64,000 bases of DNA from an uncultured Oscillospiraceae bacterium (GCA_910587995.1 CAJUNS010000006.1:1-64000), one strand, 5' to 3'; positions 1-8,337 are shown, numbered from the stretch's first letter. Made by a program: numbers and translations. The notes: generated by a model not told the origin, from the letters alone.

Positions 1-169
1 GGTTGCCGAAACGGGAGTAGCACAGGCCCTTGGTGGGATCGGCAAAAATGGCGGCTACCTGGGCGGCGGAGTCGTACACATAGGTGGTGCTTTGTACAAT
101 GGGCAGCACCCGGGGCTCGCCGTTGCCGGGGGTGTAGCCAGAGTGCAGGCATTTGGTTTCGTCACGCAT
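1..169 (-). CDS. metY: O-acetylhomoserine sulfhydrylase (MetY-type), N-terminal part only
   Basis: The first 56 codons of a PLP-dependent Cys/Met metabolism enzyme are visible; the rest lies beyond the window edge. The N-terminus reads MRDETKCLHSGYTPGNGEP and continues with the PIVQSTTYVY stretch typical of O-acetylhomoserine aminocarboxypropyltransferases, which make homocysteine from O-acetylhomoserine and sulfide in the cytoplasm. The start is the ATG at 169, preceded by GAGGAAAAATAAT. It lies only 45 bp downstream of the esterase gene on the same strand with no terminator between them, so co-transcription is likely. A cystathionine gamma-synthase cannot be fully excluded from 56 residues. 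Confidence 0.85.
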   Translation of the reverse strand, partial: MRDETKCLHSGYTPGNGEPRVLPIVQSTTYVYDSAAQVAAIFADPTKGLCYSRFGN

Positions 170-214
170 ATTATTTTTCCTCACTTTTGTTTTGATAGGT
201 GGATGCCAAGGCGC

Positions 215-1048
215 TTACACGCCCACATTGCCGGAGCTGATTCCCTGCACAGACTGGCCCAGGGGAAGCCACTCCAGAGCCTTTAAAATATATTCGTCCC
301 AGAAGTCCCAGTCGTGGCCGCCGGGGCCCTCCTGCCAGGTCACGTCGTAGTCGAGAGCCTTGAGCCGGTCTCTAAACTCCCGGCTGGGGTGAATCAGTTG
401 GTCCTCTGTGCCGCAGGCGATGAACACCCGGGGCCTATCCCCCGCGTCCGCGGCCCGCTTGGCCAGCACGTCGTAGTCAAAGTCGCCGCCCTTCACCTTA
501 TCAGGATCGCCGAAAATAGCCTCTACATAGCCTCGGTTTGTGAACAAATTGTCGGTGTACTCCTTATAGTTCACCGGGATGGTATCTATGATATAGGCCG
601 CAGACAGGGCCACAATATGGCTGAAGGTCTCATGAAAGCGCAGTCCGTTTACCGTCGCACCAAAGCCGCCCATGGACAGGCCGCCGATGAAGGTATCCTC
701 CCGCTTTCTTGAGAGGGGGAAGGACTTGCGGGTGAAGTCCACCAGTTCCTGGCCGATGAAGGTGCTGTACAAGTTGCCGGACTTTACGTTGTCCACATAA
801 AAGCTGTTGTCGCCGCTGGGCATCACCACGCACAGATCCCGGTTCTGAGCCCAGGCCTGCAGGCGGGTTCCGGCCACCCAGTCGGTGTAGTTGCCGAAGA
901 TGCCGTGTAGCAGGTAGAGGGTTTTAAAGGGTTTCTCCGGAGGCTGGGGCTGGCCGGGGAAAACCATTTTATCCGTGGGCAGAACCACCTGAATGGGCAC
1001 GGTGCGCGCCAGGGATTTGGAGAAGAAATTGCATTGAATGATTGCCAT
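215..1048 (-). CDS. Alpha/beta-hydrolase esterase (EstA / tributyrin-esterase family)
   Basis: This 277-residue protein has no signal peptide and probably acts in the cytoplasm on short acyl esters. The oxyanion-hole region LYLLHGIFGNYTDW lies at residues 44-57. The nucleophile elbow G-L-S-M-G puts the catalytic serine at 125. Asp216 (CGTEDQ) and His245 (GGHDWDFW) complete the triad. The overall pattern matches the EstA esterases of Lactococcus and Streptococcus, related to esterase D. The ATG at 1048 follows AAAGGAGG. A good promoter lies upstream and metY follows closely on the same strand. The substrate is not predictable from sequence. Confidence 0.85.
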   Translation of the reverse strand: MAIIQCNFFSKSLARTVPIQVVLPTDKMVFPGQPQPPEKPFKTLYLLHGIFGNYTDWVAGTRLQAWAQNRDLCVVMPSGDNSFYVDNVKSGNLYSTFIGQELVDFTRKSFPLSRKREDTFIGGLSMGGFGATVNGLRFHETFSHIVALSAAYIIDTIPVNYKEYTDNLFTNRGYVEAIFGDPDKVKGGDFDYDVLAKRAADAGDRPRVFIACGTEDQLIHPSREFRDRLKALDYDVTWQEGPGGHDWDFWDEYILKALEWLPLGQSVQGISSGNVGV

Positions 1049-1070
1049 AATAACGCCTCCTTTTCCTCAT

Positions 1071-1099
1071 ATTATAGCAGATTTTAAGGCGGGGCGCAA
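1071..1099 (-). promoter_or_regulatory. Promoter of the esterase gene
   Basis: On the minus strand TTGCGC (-35) and TATAAT (-10) are separated by 17 bp, just upstream of the esterase ribosome-binding site. This implies a very short leader. Confidence 0.75.
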
Positions 1100-1154
1100 G
1101 GTTTGGTTGCAGGCGGGAGAGACGTGGGCCGGGAGGATGGCCAGCTTCGCAAAA

Positions 1155-1181
1155 AAAGAGAAGGCCCAAGGCCCTCTCTTT
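1155..1181 (-). terminator. Intrinsic terminator of the NlpC/P60-SLH gene
   Basis: A 12-bp stem AAAGAGAAGGCC / GGCCCTCTCTTT (one A/G-type mismatch) is followed on the minus strand by a T run. It lies 40 bp past the stop codon of the gene at 1222. Confidence 0.8.
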
Positions 1182-1221
1182 CTGAATAAGGTAGATATAA
1201 AAATTATGATTAACCCCTCGT

Positions 1222-3081
1222 TTACGTGGCGGGTGCAATGCTGTCGGACAAGTGCTGGGTGTAATAGCCCATCACCAGGGAGCAGGCGGCGGCGCGTGTG
1301 GCGGTTCCCTTGGGATTGAACATGTTATTGCCGGAACCATTGACAACGCCCATATCCCGCAGGGCGTACACAAAGCTCTTGGCCCATCCGCTGATGCTGG
1401 AATCATCGGTAAACAGATTGGTGGGGTCCACCTCGGGCAGTTCGCCAGTGGACTGAATGAACCGGCCCAGCATGACGCACATTTCCTCGCGGCTGATGTT
1501 GGCGTTGGGGTTGCATACCCCGGAGGCGGCGCTGAGAATGCCCTTCTCCGTGGCCCAAACCACCGCGTTATAGAAGTAGTCCCGGGGAGAAACGTCGGAG
1601 TACAGGGGCTCGTCCCCATAGACGCAGCCAGAAATGTCCTCGCCGGACATATTGGCCAGCACCTGGAGGAACTGCGCCCGGGTCATCAGGTTGTTGGGGG
1701 AGAAGGTCTGGTTGCCCGCGCCCTTGAAGAGGCCCAAGCTGACTGCCTTGTCCACCGTGGCGGCGAACCAGTCGTTATAAGTAAAGTCCGTGAAGATTTC
1801 CCCGTTGGAAAGCACCGTGGCGGTGGTCACATCGCTGACCAGGCCAGCCCTGGAGGCCACGGCCTTGTAGGTGAAGCCCAGCATATAGATGGGAATGGTG
1901 TAGGGAATGCTGTTTAAATCCGGGTCAGAACCGTCCACCGTGTAGTAAACATCGGCCCCGCCCGCTTGAATGATGACGCTCTGGCCATCGGAGGTAATGC
2001 TGGGCGCGGAAAGGGACAGCTTGACAAACAGGGAGGAGATGTAGCCGCTTTCCCCGTACTCGGTGGTCACCGGGTACCAAAGTGTGGAGCTGCCCTCCGA
2101 GCTGGAGGCCTCGCCGCCCTCTACAGCTTCCTGCAAAATGAGCTTGTCCCCCCGGTGGAGCACGCCCACCACGCTGGAGCTGGTGCTGGGCTCACTGCGC
2201 AGGTTTACAGAGCTGGCAGTGATTTCACCGTCATAGCTGGGCACAACAGGCTCTTCGGGAACATTGGGGTCATCGCCGGGATCGCCAGGATTGTTGGGAT
2301 TGTCCGGGTCAATGGGGGCGTCGGGAGTGTCGTCCCCGTCCCAGCCAGTGGCGTAAAGCCAGTCCCGCACTTCGCTGGCGGGAACATAGTAGTCGGAAAT
2401 CATGCTCTCCACCACAGCGGCGGGGGTGCCGTCGGGATTCTGGGCAAAGCCGTCGGAACCTATGTAATAGCCATCCACCGTGGTCTCAATGTCGTACTCA
2501 TAGCCGGTGTAGTGGACCATTTTGCCATCGAACTCATACCAGCCATCCTTGGGGTACATCACGCCGTTGTCGAACAGGTGCCAGGAGGCCCAGTCCCGGG
2601 TGTAGATGGAACCCCGGACCATGTCCGTGCCGTAGTCGGAGTTGTCCACCGCCTCGTTGTTGCCGATGTAGATGCCGATGTGGCCGTAGATGCCGGTCTC
2701 GGGCTCATACTTGTCAAAAACCGTCACAGCCAGCCCGTGGATGCGGGGGATGCCGTAGGGGCTGTAGATGCTGTCGGAAAAGATGCAGTTCTGGGTGACC
2801 TGGGAGGTAGCGCCTCCAGCACAGCCGCCTACTCCAAGGTCGGAAAAGTAGGCGTACAGCAGGCCCGCGCAGTCCGAGGCCCGGGTGTCGCCATACTGCT
2901 GGCCCTTGGCCCCATACACATAGACCCAGCCGTCGTTGTAGGCCATGAGGCCGTGCCCAGCCAAGCCCAGGGAGGTGGGGGTCGAGGCCGCCGAGGCCGC
3001 GCCCATGGGCAGGCAGGCGGCCAGAAGCAGCAGGGTTAAAAGCATACAGAGCAACCGGGTGGGTTTTGCATGTTTATTCAT
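1222..3081 (-). CDS. Secreted NlpC/P60-type cell-wall hydrolase with SH3b and SLH domains
   Basis: The 619-residue protein starts with a signal peptide (hydrophobic core about residues 10-31). A papain-like NlpC/P60 region follows, with candidate catalytic Cys71 in SDCAGLL and His134 in GHIGIYIG, as in gamma-D-glutamyl-diaminopimelate endopeptidases. After an acidic Asp/Pro linker (about 250-280) come an SH3b domain (SVNLRSEPSTSSSVVG), a chitobiase-C-like strand region (VYYTVDGSDPD) and S-layer-homology repeats to the C-terminus, which would tether it to pyruvylated wall polymer. ATG 3081 is preferred over TTG 3087 because GAGAGG sits 9 nt upstream. It is divergent from another SLH gene, and its promoter carries a WalR-like box. 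Confidence 0.85.
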   Translation of the reverse strand: MNKHAKPTRLLCMLLTLLLLAACLPMGAASAASTPTSLGLAGHGLMAYNDGWVYVYGAKGQQYGDTRASDCAGLLYAYFSDLGVGGCAGGATSQVTQNCIFSDSIYSPYGIPRIHGLAVTVFDKYEPETGIYGHIGIYIGNNEAVDNSDYGTDMVRGSIYTRDWASWHLFDNGVMYPKDGWYEFDGKMVHYTGYEYDIETTVDGYYIGSDGFAQNPDGTPAAVVESMISDYYVPASEVRDWLYATGWDGDDTPDAPIDPDNPNNPGDPGDDPNVPEEPVVPSYDGEITASSVNLRSEPSTSSSVVGVLHRGDKLILQEAVEGGEASSSEGSSTLWYPVTTEYGESGYISSLFVKLSLSAPSITSDGQSVIIQAGGADVYYTVDGSDPDLNSIPYTIPIYMLGFTYKAVASRAGLVSDVTTATVLSNGEIFTDFTYNDWFAATVDKAVSLGLFKGAGNQTFSPNNLMTRAQFLQVLANMSGEDISGCVYGDEPLYSDVSPRDYFYNAVVWATEKGILSAASGVCNPNANISREEMCVMLGRFIQSTGELPEVDPTNLFTDDSSISGWAKSFVYALRDMGVVNGSGNNMFNPKGTATRAAACSLVMGYYTQHLSDSIAPAT

Positions 3082-3163
3082 GTTCAATTACCTCTCAGTC
3101 TCATAGTCCAGTGGAACGTTTTGCGGGGGAAGGCCCCAGAAAGCGGGACCAAATAACAGAATG

Positions 3164-3208
3164 GTTACAAAACGGTTACAGTTTACCACATATCCGGAAG
3201 ATTTGCAA
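3164..3208 (-). promoter_or_regulatory. Promoter with overlapping WalR(YycF)-type box
   Basis: On the minus strand TTGCAA (3208-3203) and TAAACT (3185-3180) are spaced 17 bp. Directly overlapping the end of the -10 is TGTAAC-N5-TGTAAC (3180-3164), a perfect fit to the WalR box TGTWAH-N5-TGTWAH known from Bacillus. A box at or just past the transcription start is the placement seen for WalR-repressed genes. The regulated gene encodes a wall hydrolase, which fits that regulon. Confidence 0.55.
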
Positions 3209-3270
3209 GGCCTTTTCCGAGAATTCACATCTTGTTCATGGTCTATACACAATCTCGAAAAGAAGGTGAA

Positions 3271-3292
3271 ACCGGGGAAGGCCCCGGTTTTT
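3271..3292 (+). other. Hairpin with T run in the divergent intergenic region
   Basis: A stem ACCGGGG / CCCCGGT is followed by TTTTT. No plus-strand gene lies upstream, so its role is unclear. It could stop stray antisense transcription before the promoter at 3341. Confidence 0.4.
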
Positions 3293-3340
3293 CGGGGAAT
3301 TTTCCCGGTTCCCCCCGCCGGGGGATTCCAAAATTCCCCA

Positions 3341-3369
3341 TTGACATCCGGGCGGATTTAGGGGATAAT
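3341..3369 (+). promoter_or_regulatory. Promoter of the transglutaminase-SLH gene
   Basis: TTGACA (3341-3346), a 17-bp spacer and GATAAT (3364-3369) form a near-consensus promoter. The in-frame ATG at 3368 overlaps the -10 and therefore cannot be the translation start. Transcription should begin near 3376. Confidence 0.85.
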
Positions 3370-3430
3370 GAAGATGGTTCCGATTCCCAAGGCCTTTGGG
3401 GGCGGAAAATACAGGAAGAGGTGGATATTC

Positions 3431-5104
3431 GTGAAAAAGCATAAAAAACCGCTGGCTCCGGGCTGGGCCCGGCTGACGGCGGTCCTGCTGGCCCTGGTAA
3501 CGCTTTGGCTTGTCCCGGCGGCGGCCTTTGGGGCGGAGGGCCCGGTAACCGTACAGCTGGAAGCCCCACAGCTCCAGGATTCCGGCATTGCCAGCGGTCC
3601 GGTGCTGGCCTCTCCGGCCAACGCCCAGATTGACGGTTCCCTGTACAGCCGGCTGAACACCCGGCAGAAGGCCTGCTACAACGCCCTGCAGGATATCAGC
3701 ATCGACGAGATTATGAGCGCTCCGGTAGAGAGCGGCTACCGTTCGGTGGGGGTGGAGGTAAAGGGCATGACCGACCTCTCCCTGCGGGGAGAGATCTCCG
3801 GCGGGAGCTTCTACCCGGCGGACAGCGCCGCCCGGCAGGCTTACGACGCCCTTTATAATGATATGCACGCGGCGGTCATCGCCCTGTATTACGACCGGCC
3901 CGACATGCTGTGGCTGGATGGCGGCGTGCTGTACAGCGTCCGGCTGTTCGGCTGGTCCGGCTCCGGCTCGGTTACGGTGGAGAACGTGTATTATGGCTTC
4001 ACCCTGGACTATGGCGGACGGGAAAAGCGGATGCGTGAGGAGATGATGGAGCACGCCCAGGCCATTGCCGATGAGGCCGGACGGGAGCCCGACACCTATT
4101 CCCGGCTGAAAAAGGCCCACGACCTCATTGCCCTGCGCTCCAAGTACAACCATACGCCCAAGTCGGAGATGGAGGAGATGCTGACCCACAGCCCCTACAG
4201 CGCCCTGGTGCCGGACGATCCCTATGAGCCGGTGTGCGATGGCTACTCCAAGGCCATGAAGCTGGTGTGCGGCCTGTTGGATATTCCCTGCTTGTGCGTC
4301 TCCAGCCCCACCCACATGTGGAATAACATTAAAATGGATGACGGCCTTTGGTACAACCTGGACCTGACCTGGGACGATGGCCTGACCAGCGAGCCGGTGG
4401 ACACCTACTTTTTGGTGGGCTCCCACACCGTAGCCCAGGGCAAGCCCTTCTACCAGCAGGAATCCCATGAGGAGATCAGCCCCTTTGTGGAGGAGGGCGT
4501 GAACGTGCCTGGGGCGGTGTACCCCACCAAAAACAAGGAGGCCTACGCGTATCTGGGAGAGGACTATCCTCCCACCCGCTTCCCGGACGTGACCCGGGAC
4601 GCCTGGTACTATGACGCGGTGGAGAGCGCCGCCCAGCAGGGCTACTTCAAGGGCGACGAAAGCGGCCGCTTCAACCCCATGAAGAACATCACCCGGGCGG
4701 AGTTTGCCACGGTGATGGCCAACCGGGAGGGCGTGGACCTGGAGAATTACCCGGGCTGGGCCGATTTTACGGATATTCAAGGCCGCCCCTGGTACTCCAA
4801 GGCTGTGGCTTGGGCCAGCGCCAACGGGGTCATGCAGGGGTCTGGCGGCGCGTTCCGGCCCGTCAAGAACATCAGCCGCCAGGAGATGTGCGTGGTGCTT
4901 TACAATTCTGTGCTGGGCCAGGCGCGGCCCGAGAAAACCTGGGGCGCTTTCGCCGATGACAGCGCCATTGCTGGCTGGGCCCGGGACGCGGTTTACGCCT
5001 GCTATGAGGCGGGTCTGGTGAAGGGCGACCAAAAGGGGAACTTCAATCCCCAGGCTTCGGCCAGCCGCTGCGAGGCGGCGGTTATGCTGGACCGGCTGCC
5101 GTAA
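3431..5104 (+). CDS. Secreted transglutaminase-like protein with SLH domains
   Basis: From the GTG at 3431 (AGGAAGAGG about 8 nt upstream) the product is 557 residues with a Lys/His-rich N-terminus and a signal peptide ending near AAAFGAEG. The middle holds a transglutaminase-like core with Cys in PVCDGYS (about residue 269), His in THMWNN (about 295) and Asp in NLDLTWDDG (about 311), the order of the Cys-His-Asp triad. Such domains act as cross-linking enzymes or proteases outside the cell. At least two clear SLH repeats (FPDVTRDAWYYDAVESA, FTDIQGRPWYSKAVAWA) and a third weaker one form the C-terminus and imply anchoring to secondary wall polymer. The substrate is unknown. Confidence 0.85.
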   Translation: MKKHKKPLAPGWARLTAVLLALVTLWLVPAAAFGAEGPVTVQLEAPQLQDSGIASGPVLASPANAQIDGSLYSRLNTRQKACYNALQDISIDEIMSAPVESGYRSVGVEVKGMTDLSLRGEISGGSFYPADSAARQAYDALYNDMHAAVIALYYDRPDMLWLDGGVLYSVRLFGWSGSGSVTVENVYYGFTLDYGGREKRMREEMMEHAQAIADEAGREPDTYSRLKKAHDLIALRSKYNHTPKSEMEEMLTHSPYSALVPDDPYEPVCDGYSKAMKLVCGLLDIPCLCVSSPTHMWNNIKMDDGLWYNLDLTWDDGLTSEPVDTYFLVGSHTVAQGKPFYQQESHEEISPFVEEGVNVPGAVYPTKNKEAYAYLGEDYPPTRFPDVTRDAWYYDAVESAAQQGYFKGDESGRFNPMKNITRAEFATVMANREGVDLENYPGWADFTDIQGRPWYSKAVAWASANGVMQGSGGAFRPVKNISRQEMCVVLYNSVLGQARPEKTWGAFADDSAIAGWARDAVYACYEAGLVKGDQKGNFNPQASASRCEAAVMLDRLP

Positions 5105-5233
5105 AAAGAAGAGAGGCGCCGCGTGAAACATCGCCGCTCTGTCTAAATCAATTGTATAAGACCAAATTTAGGGCGCGGGCGGGGTTTTTAAGGCCCTTGG
5201 CCCGCCGCCCCATAGAGAGGAAGTTTGATACCA

Positions 5234-7855
5234 ATGGAAAAAGAATTAGCCAAAGCCTATGAACCCCGGGAGGTAGAGGGCCGCATCTACGATTTCTGGC
5301 TGAAAGGGGGCTGGTTCCACGCGGAGGCGGACCCCAAGAAGACCCCCTATACCATTATGATGCCGCCCCCCAATGTCACCGACCAGCTCCATGTGGGCCA
5401 CGCCATGACCATGACCACCCAGGACGTGCTGATTCGCTGGAAGCGGATGCAGGGCTACAGCGCCCTGTGGCTGCCCGGCACGGACCACGCCGCTTTGGCC
5501 ACCGAGGTGAAGATTGTGGAATCCCTGGCCAAGGAGGGCCTGACCAAAGAGGGCATGGGCCGGGAGAAGTACATGGAGCGGGCCTGGCAGTGGAACGAGA
5601 AGTACGGCGGGCGCATCACCGAGCAGCTGAAGCTTTTGGGCTCCTCCGCCGACTGGGACCGCCAGCGCTTTACCTTGGACGAGGGCTGCTCCCGGGCGGT
5701 GCGGCATGTGTTTGTCAAGCTTTACGAGAAGGGGCTCATCTACCGGGGCGAGCGGCTAATTAACTGGTGCCCCCACTGCAAAACCGCCCTCTCCGACGCG
5801 GAGGTGGAGTTTGAGGAGAAAGAGGGCGCTTTCTGGCATCTGCGCTATCCTCTGGCCGATGGCTCCGGATACATCCAGCTGGCTACCACCCGCCCGGAGA
5901 CCATGCTGGGCGACACCGCCGTGGCCGTGCATCCTGAGGACGGGCGCTACAAGCATCTGATTGGCAAAAACGTCATTCTGCCGCTGGTCAACAAGGAAAT
6001 TCCCATTGTGGCCGACGAGTATGTGGAGATGGACTTCGGCACCGGCGTGGTGAAGATTACCCCGGCCCACGACCCCAACGACTTTGAGGTGGGCAAGCGC
6101 CACGGCCTGCCGGTCATCAACATTATGAACGAGGATGGCTCCATCAACGAGAACGGCGGCAAGTACGCGGGCCTGCCCGGCCTGGAGGCCCGCAAGCGGA
6201 TTGTGGAGGACCTGGAAGCGGCGGGCTGCCTGGTGAAGGTGGAGCCCATGAAGCACAATGTGGGCGTGTGCCACCGCTGCCACACGGTGGTGGAGCCCTG
6301 GATCTCCACCCAGTGGTTTGTGAAGATGGAGTCCATGGCCAAGCCCGCCATTGAGGCCGTGCGGGAGAAAAAGATCAAGATCATCCCCGAGCGCATGGAG
6401 AAGGTCTATTACAACTGGATGGAGAACATCAAGGACTGGTGCATCTCCCGGCAGATCTGGTGGGGGCACCGGATTCCCGCCTGGTACTGCGATGGCTGCG
6501 GAGAGACCGTTGTCAGCGAGGGCGAGCCCCAAACGTGCCCCCGCTGCGGCGGGGCCCTTCACCAGGACGAGGACACGCTGGACACCTGGTTCTCTTCGGC
6601 CCTGTGGCCCTTCTCCACCTTGGGCTGGCCCGAGGATACGGAAGACCTGCGGTATTTTTATCCCACTAACACCCTAGTCACAGCCTATGACATTATCTTC
6701 TTCTGGGTGGCCCGGATGATTTTCTCCGGCATTGAGCAGATGGGCGAACCGCCCTTTGACGCGGTGCTGTTCCACGGCCTGGTGCGGGATGCCCAGGGCC
6801 GGAAGATGAGCAAGTCCCTGGGCAACGGCATCGACCCGGTGGAGGTCATTGACCAGTACGGCGCGGACGCCCTGCGCCTGACCATCATCACCGGCACCAG
6901 CCCGGGCAATGACACCCGGTACTCGGACGAGAAGGTGGCCGCCAGCCGGAACTTCGCCAACAAAATCTGGAACGCCGCCCGGTTCATCCACATGAACATT
7001 GACGGGAAGAACGTGCCCTGCGCCCTGCCGGAGGAGCTGGAGCTGGAGGACAAGTGGATTGTCAGCCGCTTTAACCGCACCGCCCGGGAGATCACCGAGA
7101 ACCTGGAGAAGTTTGAGCTGGGCGTGGCCGTGCAGAAAGTGTACGACTACCTGTGGGGCGATTTCTGCGACTGGTACATTGAGCTTGCCAAGCTGCGGAT
7201 GAACGGCGAAGACCAGGCCAGTGCCCAAAAGGCCCGCCAGGTGCTGGTGTGGACCCTGGGGAACACCCTGAAGCTGCTGCATCCCTTTATGCCCTTTATT
7301 ACCGAGGAAATTTGGCAGAGCCTGCCCAATTCCAGTGAGGCGCTGATGACCGCCCCCTGGCCGGAGTTTGACCCCGCTTTGGACTTCCCGGCGGAGGAAG
7401 CGGAGATGGAAAAGGTGATGGAGCTGATTACCGGCATCCGCACCCGGCGCAGCGAGATGAACGTGCCCCCCTCCCGGAAGGCCCACCTGTTTATTGAGAC
7501 CGCCCAGCCGGCGGCTTTTGAGACCGAGCAAAACGCCATTGCCCGGCTGGCTTTCTGCGGCGGCGTGGAGATTGGACCCGCTTTCCAGGTGCCGGGGGCC
7601 GTGGCGGTGGTTACCGCCGCCTGCAAGGCCTACCTGCCCATGGAGGACCTGATTGACAAGGCCGCTGAGACCGCCCGCCTGGAAAAGGAGCAGGCCTCGG
7701 CCCAGAAGCAGCTGGACACCGTCAACGCCAAGCTCAACAACGAGACCTTTATGAGCAAGGCGCCGGAGAAGGTGGTGCAGGGCGTGCGGGACAACGGCGA
7801 GAAGCTGAAAGAGAAGGTCCGTATGATTGAGGAATCTCTGGCGGCGCTGAGGTAG
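5234..7855 (+). CDS. valS: Valyl-tRNA synthetase
   Basis: This class I synthetase charges tRNA-Val in the cytoplasm. The HIGH-type motif appears as HVGHAM in PPPNVTDQLHVGHAMT, and the KMSKS loop as GRKMSKSLGNG. A C-terminal coiled coil (EKEQASAQKQLDTVNAKL) is typical of ValRS. The length of about 873 residues is normal. ATG 5234 is chosen over the in-frame TTG 5225; both lie within reach of AGAGAGGAAG, so the choice is not certain. The 130 bp upstream contain GC-rich inverted repeats, but I could not find a T-box signature. Confidence 0.97.
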   Translation: MEKELAKAYEPREVEGRIYDFWLKGGWFHAEADPKKTPYTIMMPPPNVTDQLHVGHAMTMTTQDVLIRWKRMQGYSALWLPGTDHAALATEVKIVESLAKEGLTKEGMGREKYMERAWQWNEKYGGRITEQLKLLGSSADWDRQRFTLDEGCSRAVRHVFVKLYEKGLIYRGERLINWCPHCKTALSDAEVEFEEKEGAFWHLRYPLADGSGYIQLATTRPETMLGDTAVAVHPEDGRYKHLIGKNVILPLVNKEIPIVADEYVEMDFGTGVVKITPAHDPNDFEVGKRHGLPVINIMNEDGSINENGGKYAGLPGLEARKRIVEDLEAAGCLVKVEPMKHNVGVCHRCHTVVEPWISTQWFVKMESMAKPAIEAVREKKIKIIPERMEKVYYNWMENIKDWCISRQIWWGHRIPAWYCDGCGETVVSEGEPQTCPRCGGALHQDEDTLDTWFSSALWPFSTLGWPEDTEDLRYFYPTNTLVTAYDIIFFWVARMIFSGIEQMGEPPFDAVLFHGLVRDAQGRKMSKSLGNGIDPVEVIDQYGADALRLTIITGTSPGNDTRYSDEKVAASRNFANKIWNAARFIHMNIDGKNVPCALPEELELEDKWIVSRFNRTAREITENLEKFELGVAVQKVYDYLWGDFCDWYIELAKLRMNGEDQASAQKARQVLVWTLGNTLKLLHPFMPFITEEIWQSLPNSSEALMTAPWPEFDPALDFPAEEAEMEKVMELITGIRTRRSEMNVPPSRKAHLFIETAQPAAFETEQNAIARLAFCGGVEIGPAFQVPGAVAVVTAACKAYLPMEDLIDKAAETARLEKEQASAQKQLDTVNAKLNNETFMSKAPEKVVQGVRDNGEKLKEKVRMIEESLAALR

Positions 7856-7910
7856 GCAGAATCCCGGAACGACGCCCCGCCACGCAATCATATAACAGCA
7901 AAACAAACAA

Positions 7911-7963
7911 CAAAACAGCGCCGCGCAAGCTGCCAAAAGGCTTTGCGCGGCGCTGTTTTGTTT
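7911..7963 (+). terminator. Terminator after valS
   Basis: A perfect 18-bp stem (7911-7928 with 7943-7960, core CAGCGCCGCGCAA) is flanked by an A-rich left side and a T-rich right side. It could work in both directions. Confidence 0.9.
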
Positions 7964-8078
7964 ATAGTTAACGCAGTTCAAAAGAGGTGATACCTCTTTT
8001 GAACCTGGCGGCACGGGCATGCCCGCGCCGCCTTGCTTGAAAATCGGTATTTACCGATTTTCAAGTGCGTTTACTATA
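7963..8078 (+). repeat. Palindromic element family 1, copy 1 (full length, 116 bp)
   Basis: The termini are TATAGTTAACGCA and TGCGTTTACTATA, which are inverted repeats with one mismatch. Inside are hairpin A (TTCAAAAGAGGT / ACCTCTTTTGAA), a GC hairpin (GGCGGC...GCCGCC) and hairpin B (CTTGAAAATCGGT / ACCGATTTTCAAG). The same design recurs at 19853, 22799, 50352, 51525 and 63968. No coding capacity is evident. The right end overlaps the 3' end of the small minus-strand gene at 8061. Confidence 0.9.
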
Positions 8079-8252
8079 GTTTGCCGGATTCGGATTCCCG
8101 GCCCCCAAGGACCCCAGGGCATTGCGGCAATACTGTTCCAGGTCCTCACGGGTGTGCAGTTTGACGCCGCTCTCCACAATCTGGGTTTGCAGCAGGGGCG
8201 GCAGAGAGTCGAAATAGGTTTGGGCTTGCAGGTCAAAACCATTGTTTTCCAT
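8061..8252 (-). CDS. Small uncharacterised protein (63 aa)
   Basis: The peptide starting MENNGFDLQAQTYF has ATG 8252 with AAAGGA 8 nt upstream. It is hydrophilic, predicted mainly helical, with no signal peptide or membrane segment. I do not recognise the family. Its last five residues (YSKRT) and its TGA stop are encoded by the inverted terminus of repeat copy 1. The repeat has therefore either rewritten the 3' end or been recruited as a stop signal. The original C-terminus may have been longer. Confidence 0.55.
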   Translation of the reverse strand: MENNGFDLQAQTYFDSLPPLLQTQIVESGVKLHTREDLEQYCRNALGSLGAGNPNPANYSKRT

Positions 8253-8337
8253 GGCGCTCATCCTTTCCAAAAGGGTCTTGCAGAAGTAGTCTGCCCCCTG
8301 AAAGCGGCATTTTGCGCGGTGGGAAAAATTGGTTTTT

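Noticed and set aside
3236..5131. 631-codon open frame on the minus strand opposite the transglutaminase-SLH gene
   Set aside because: It is the low-complexity shadow of a high-GC plus-strand gene, rich in Gly/Val/His/Pro. It lacks a ribosome site and has no recognisable domain. Similar long shadows opposite valS, the SLH genes and others were also dismissed.
5105..5233. Possible T-box leader before valS
   Set aside because: GC-rich inverted repeats are present, but I found neither the T-box 14-nt antiterminator sequence nor a GUC specifier loop, and the leader is too short.
7982..8078. Short open frames starting with similar peptides (…PPGSKEVSPLLNCVN) at several loci
   Set aside because: They arise by translating the family-1 repeats and run into unrelated neighbouring sequence, so they are not homologous proteins.
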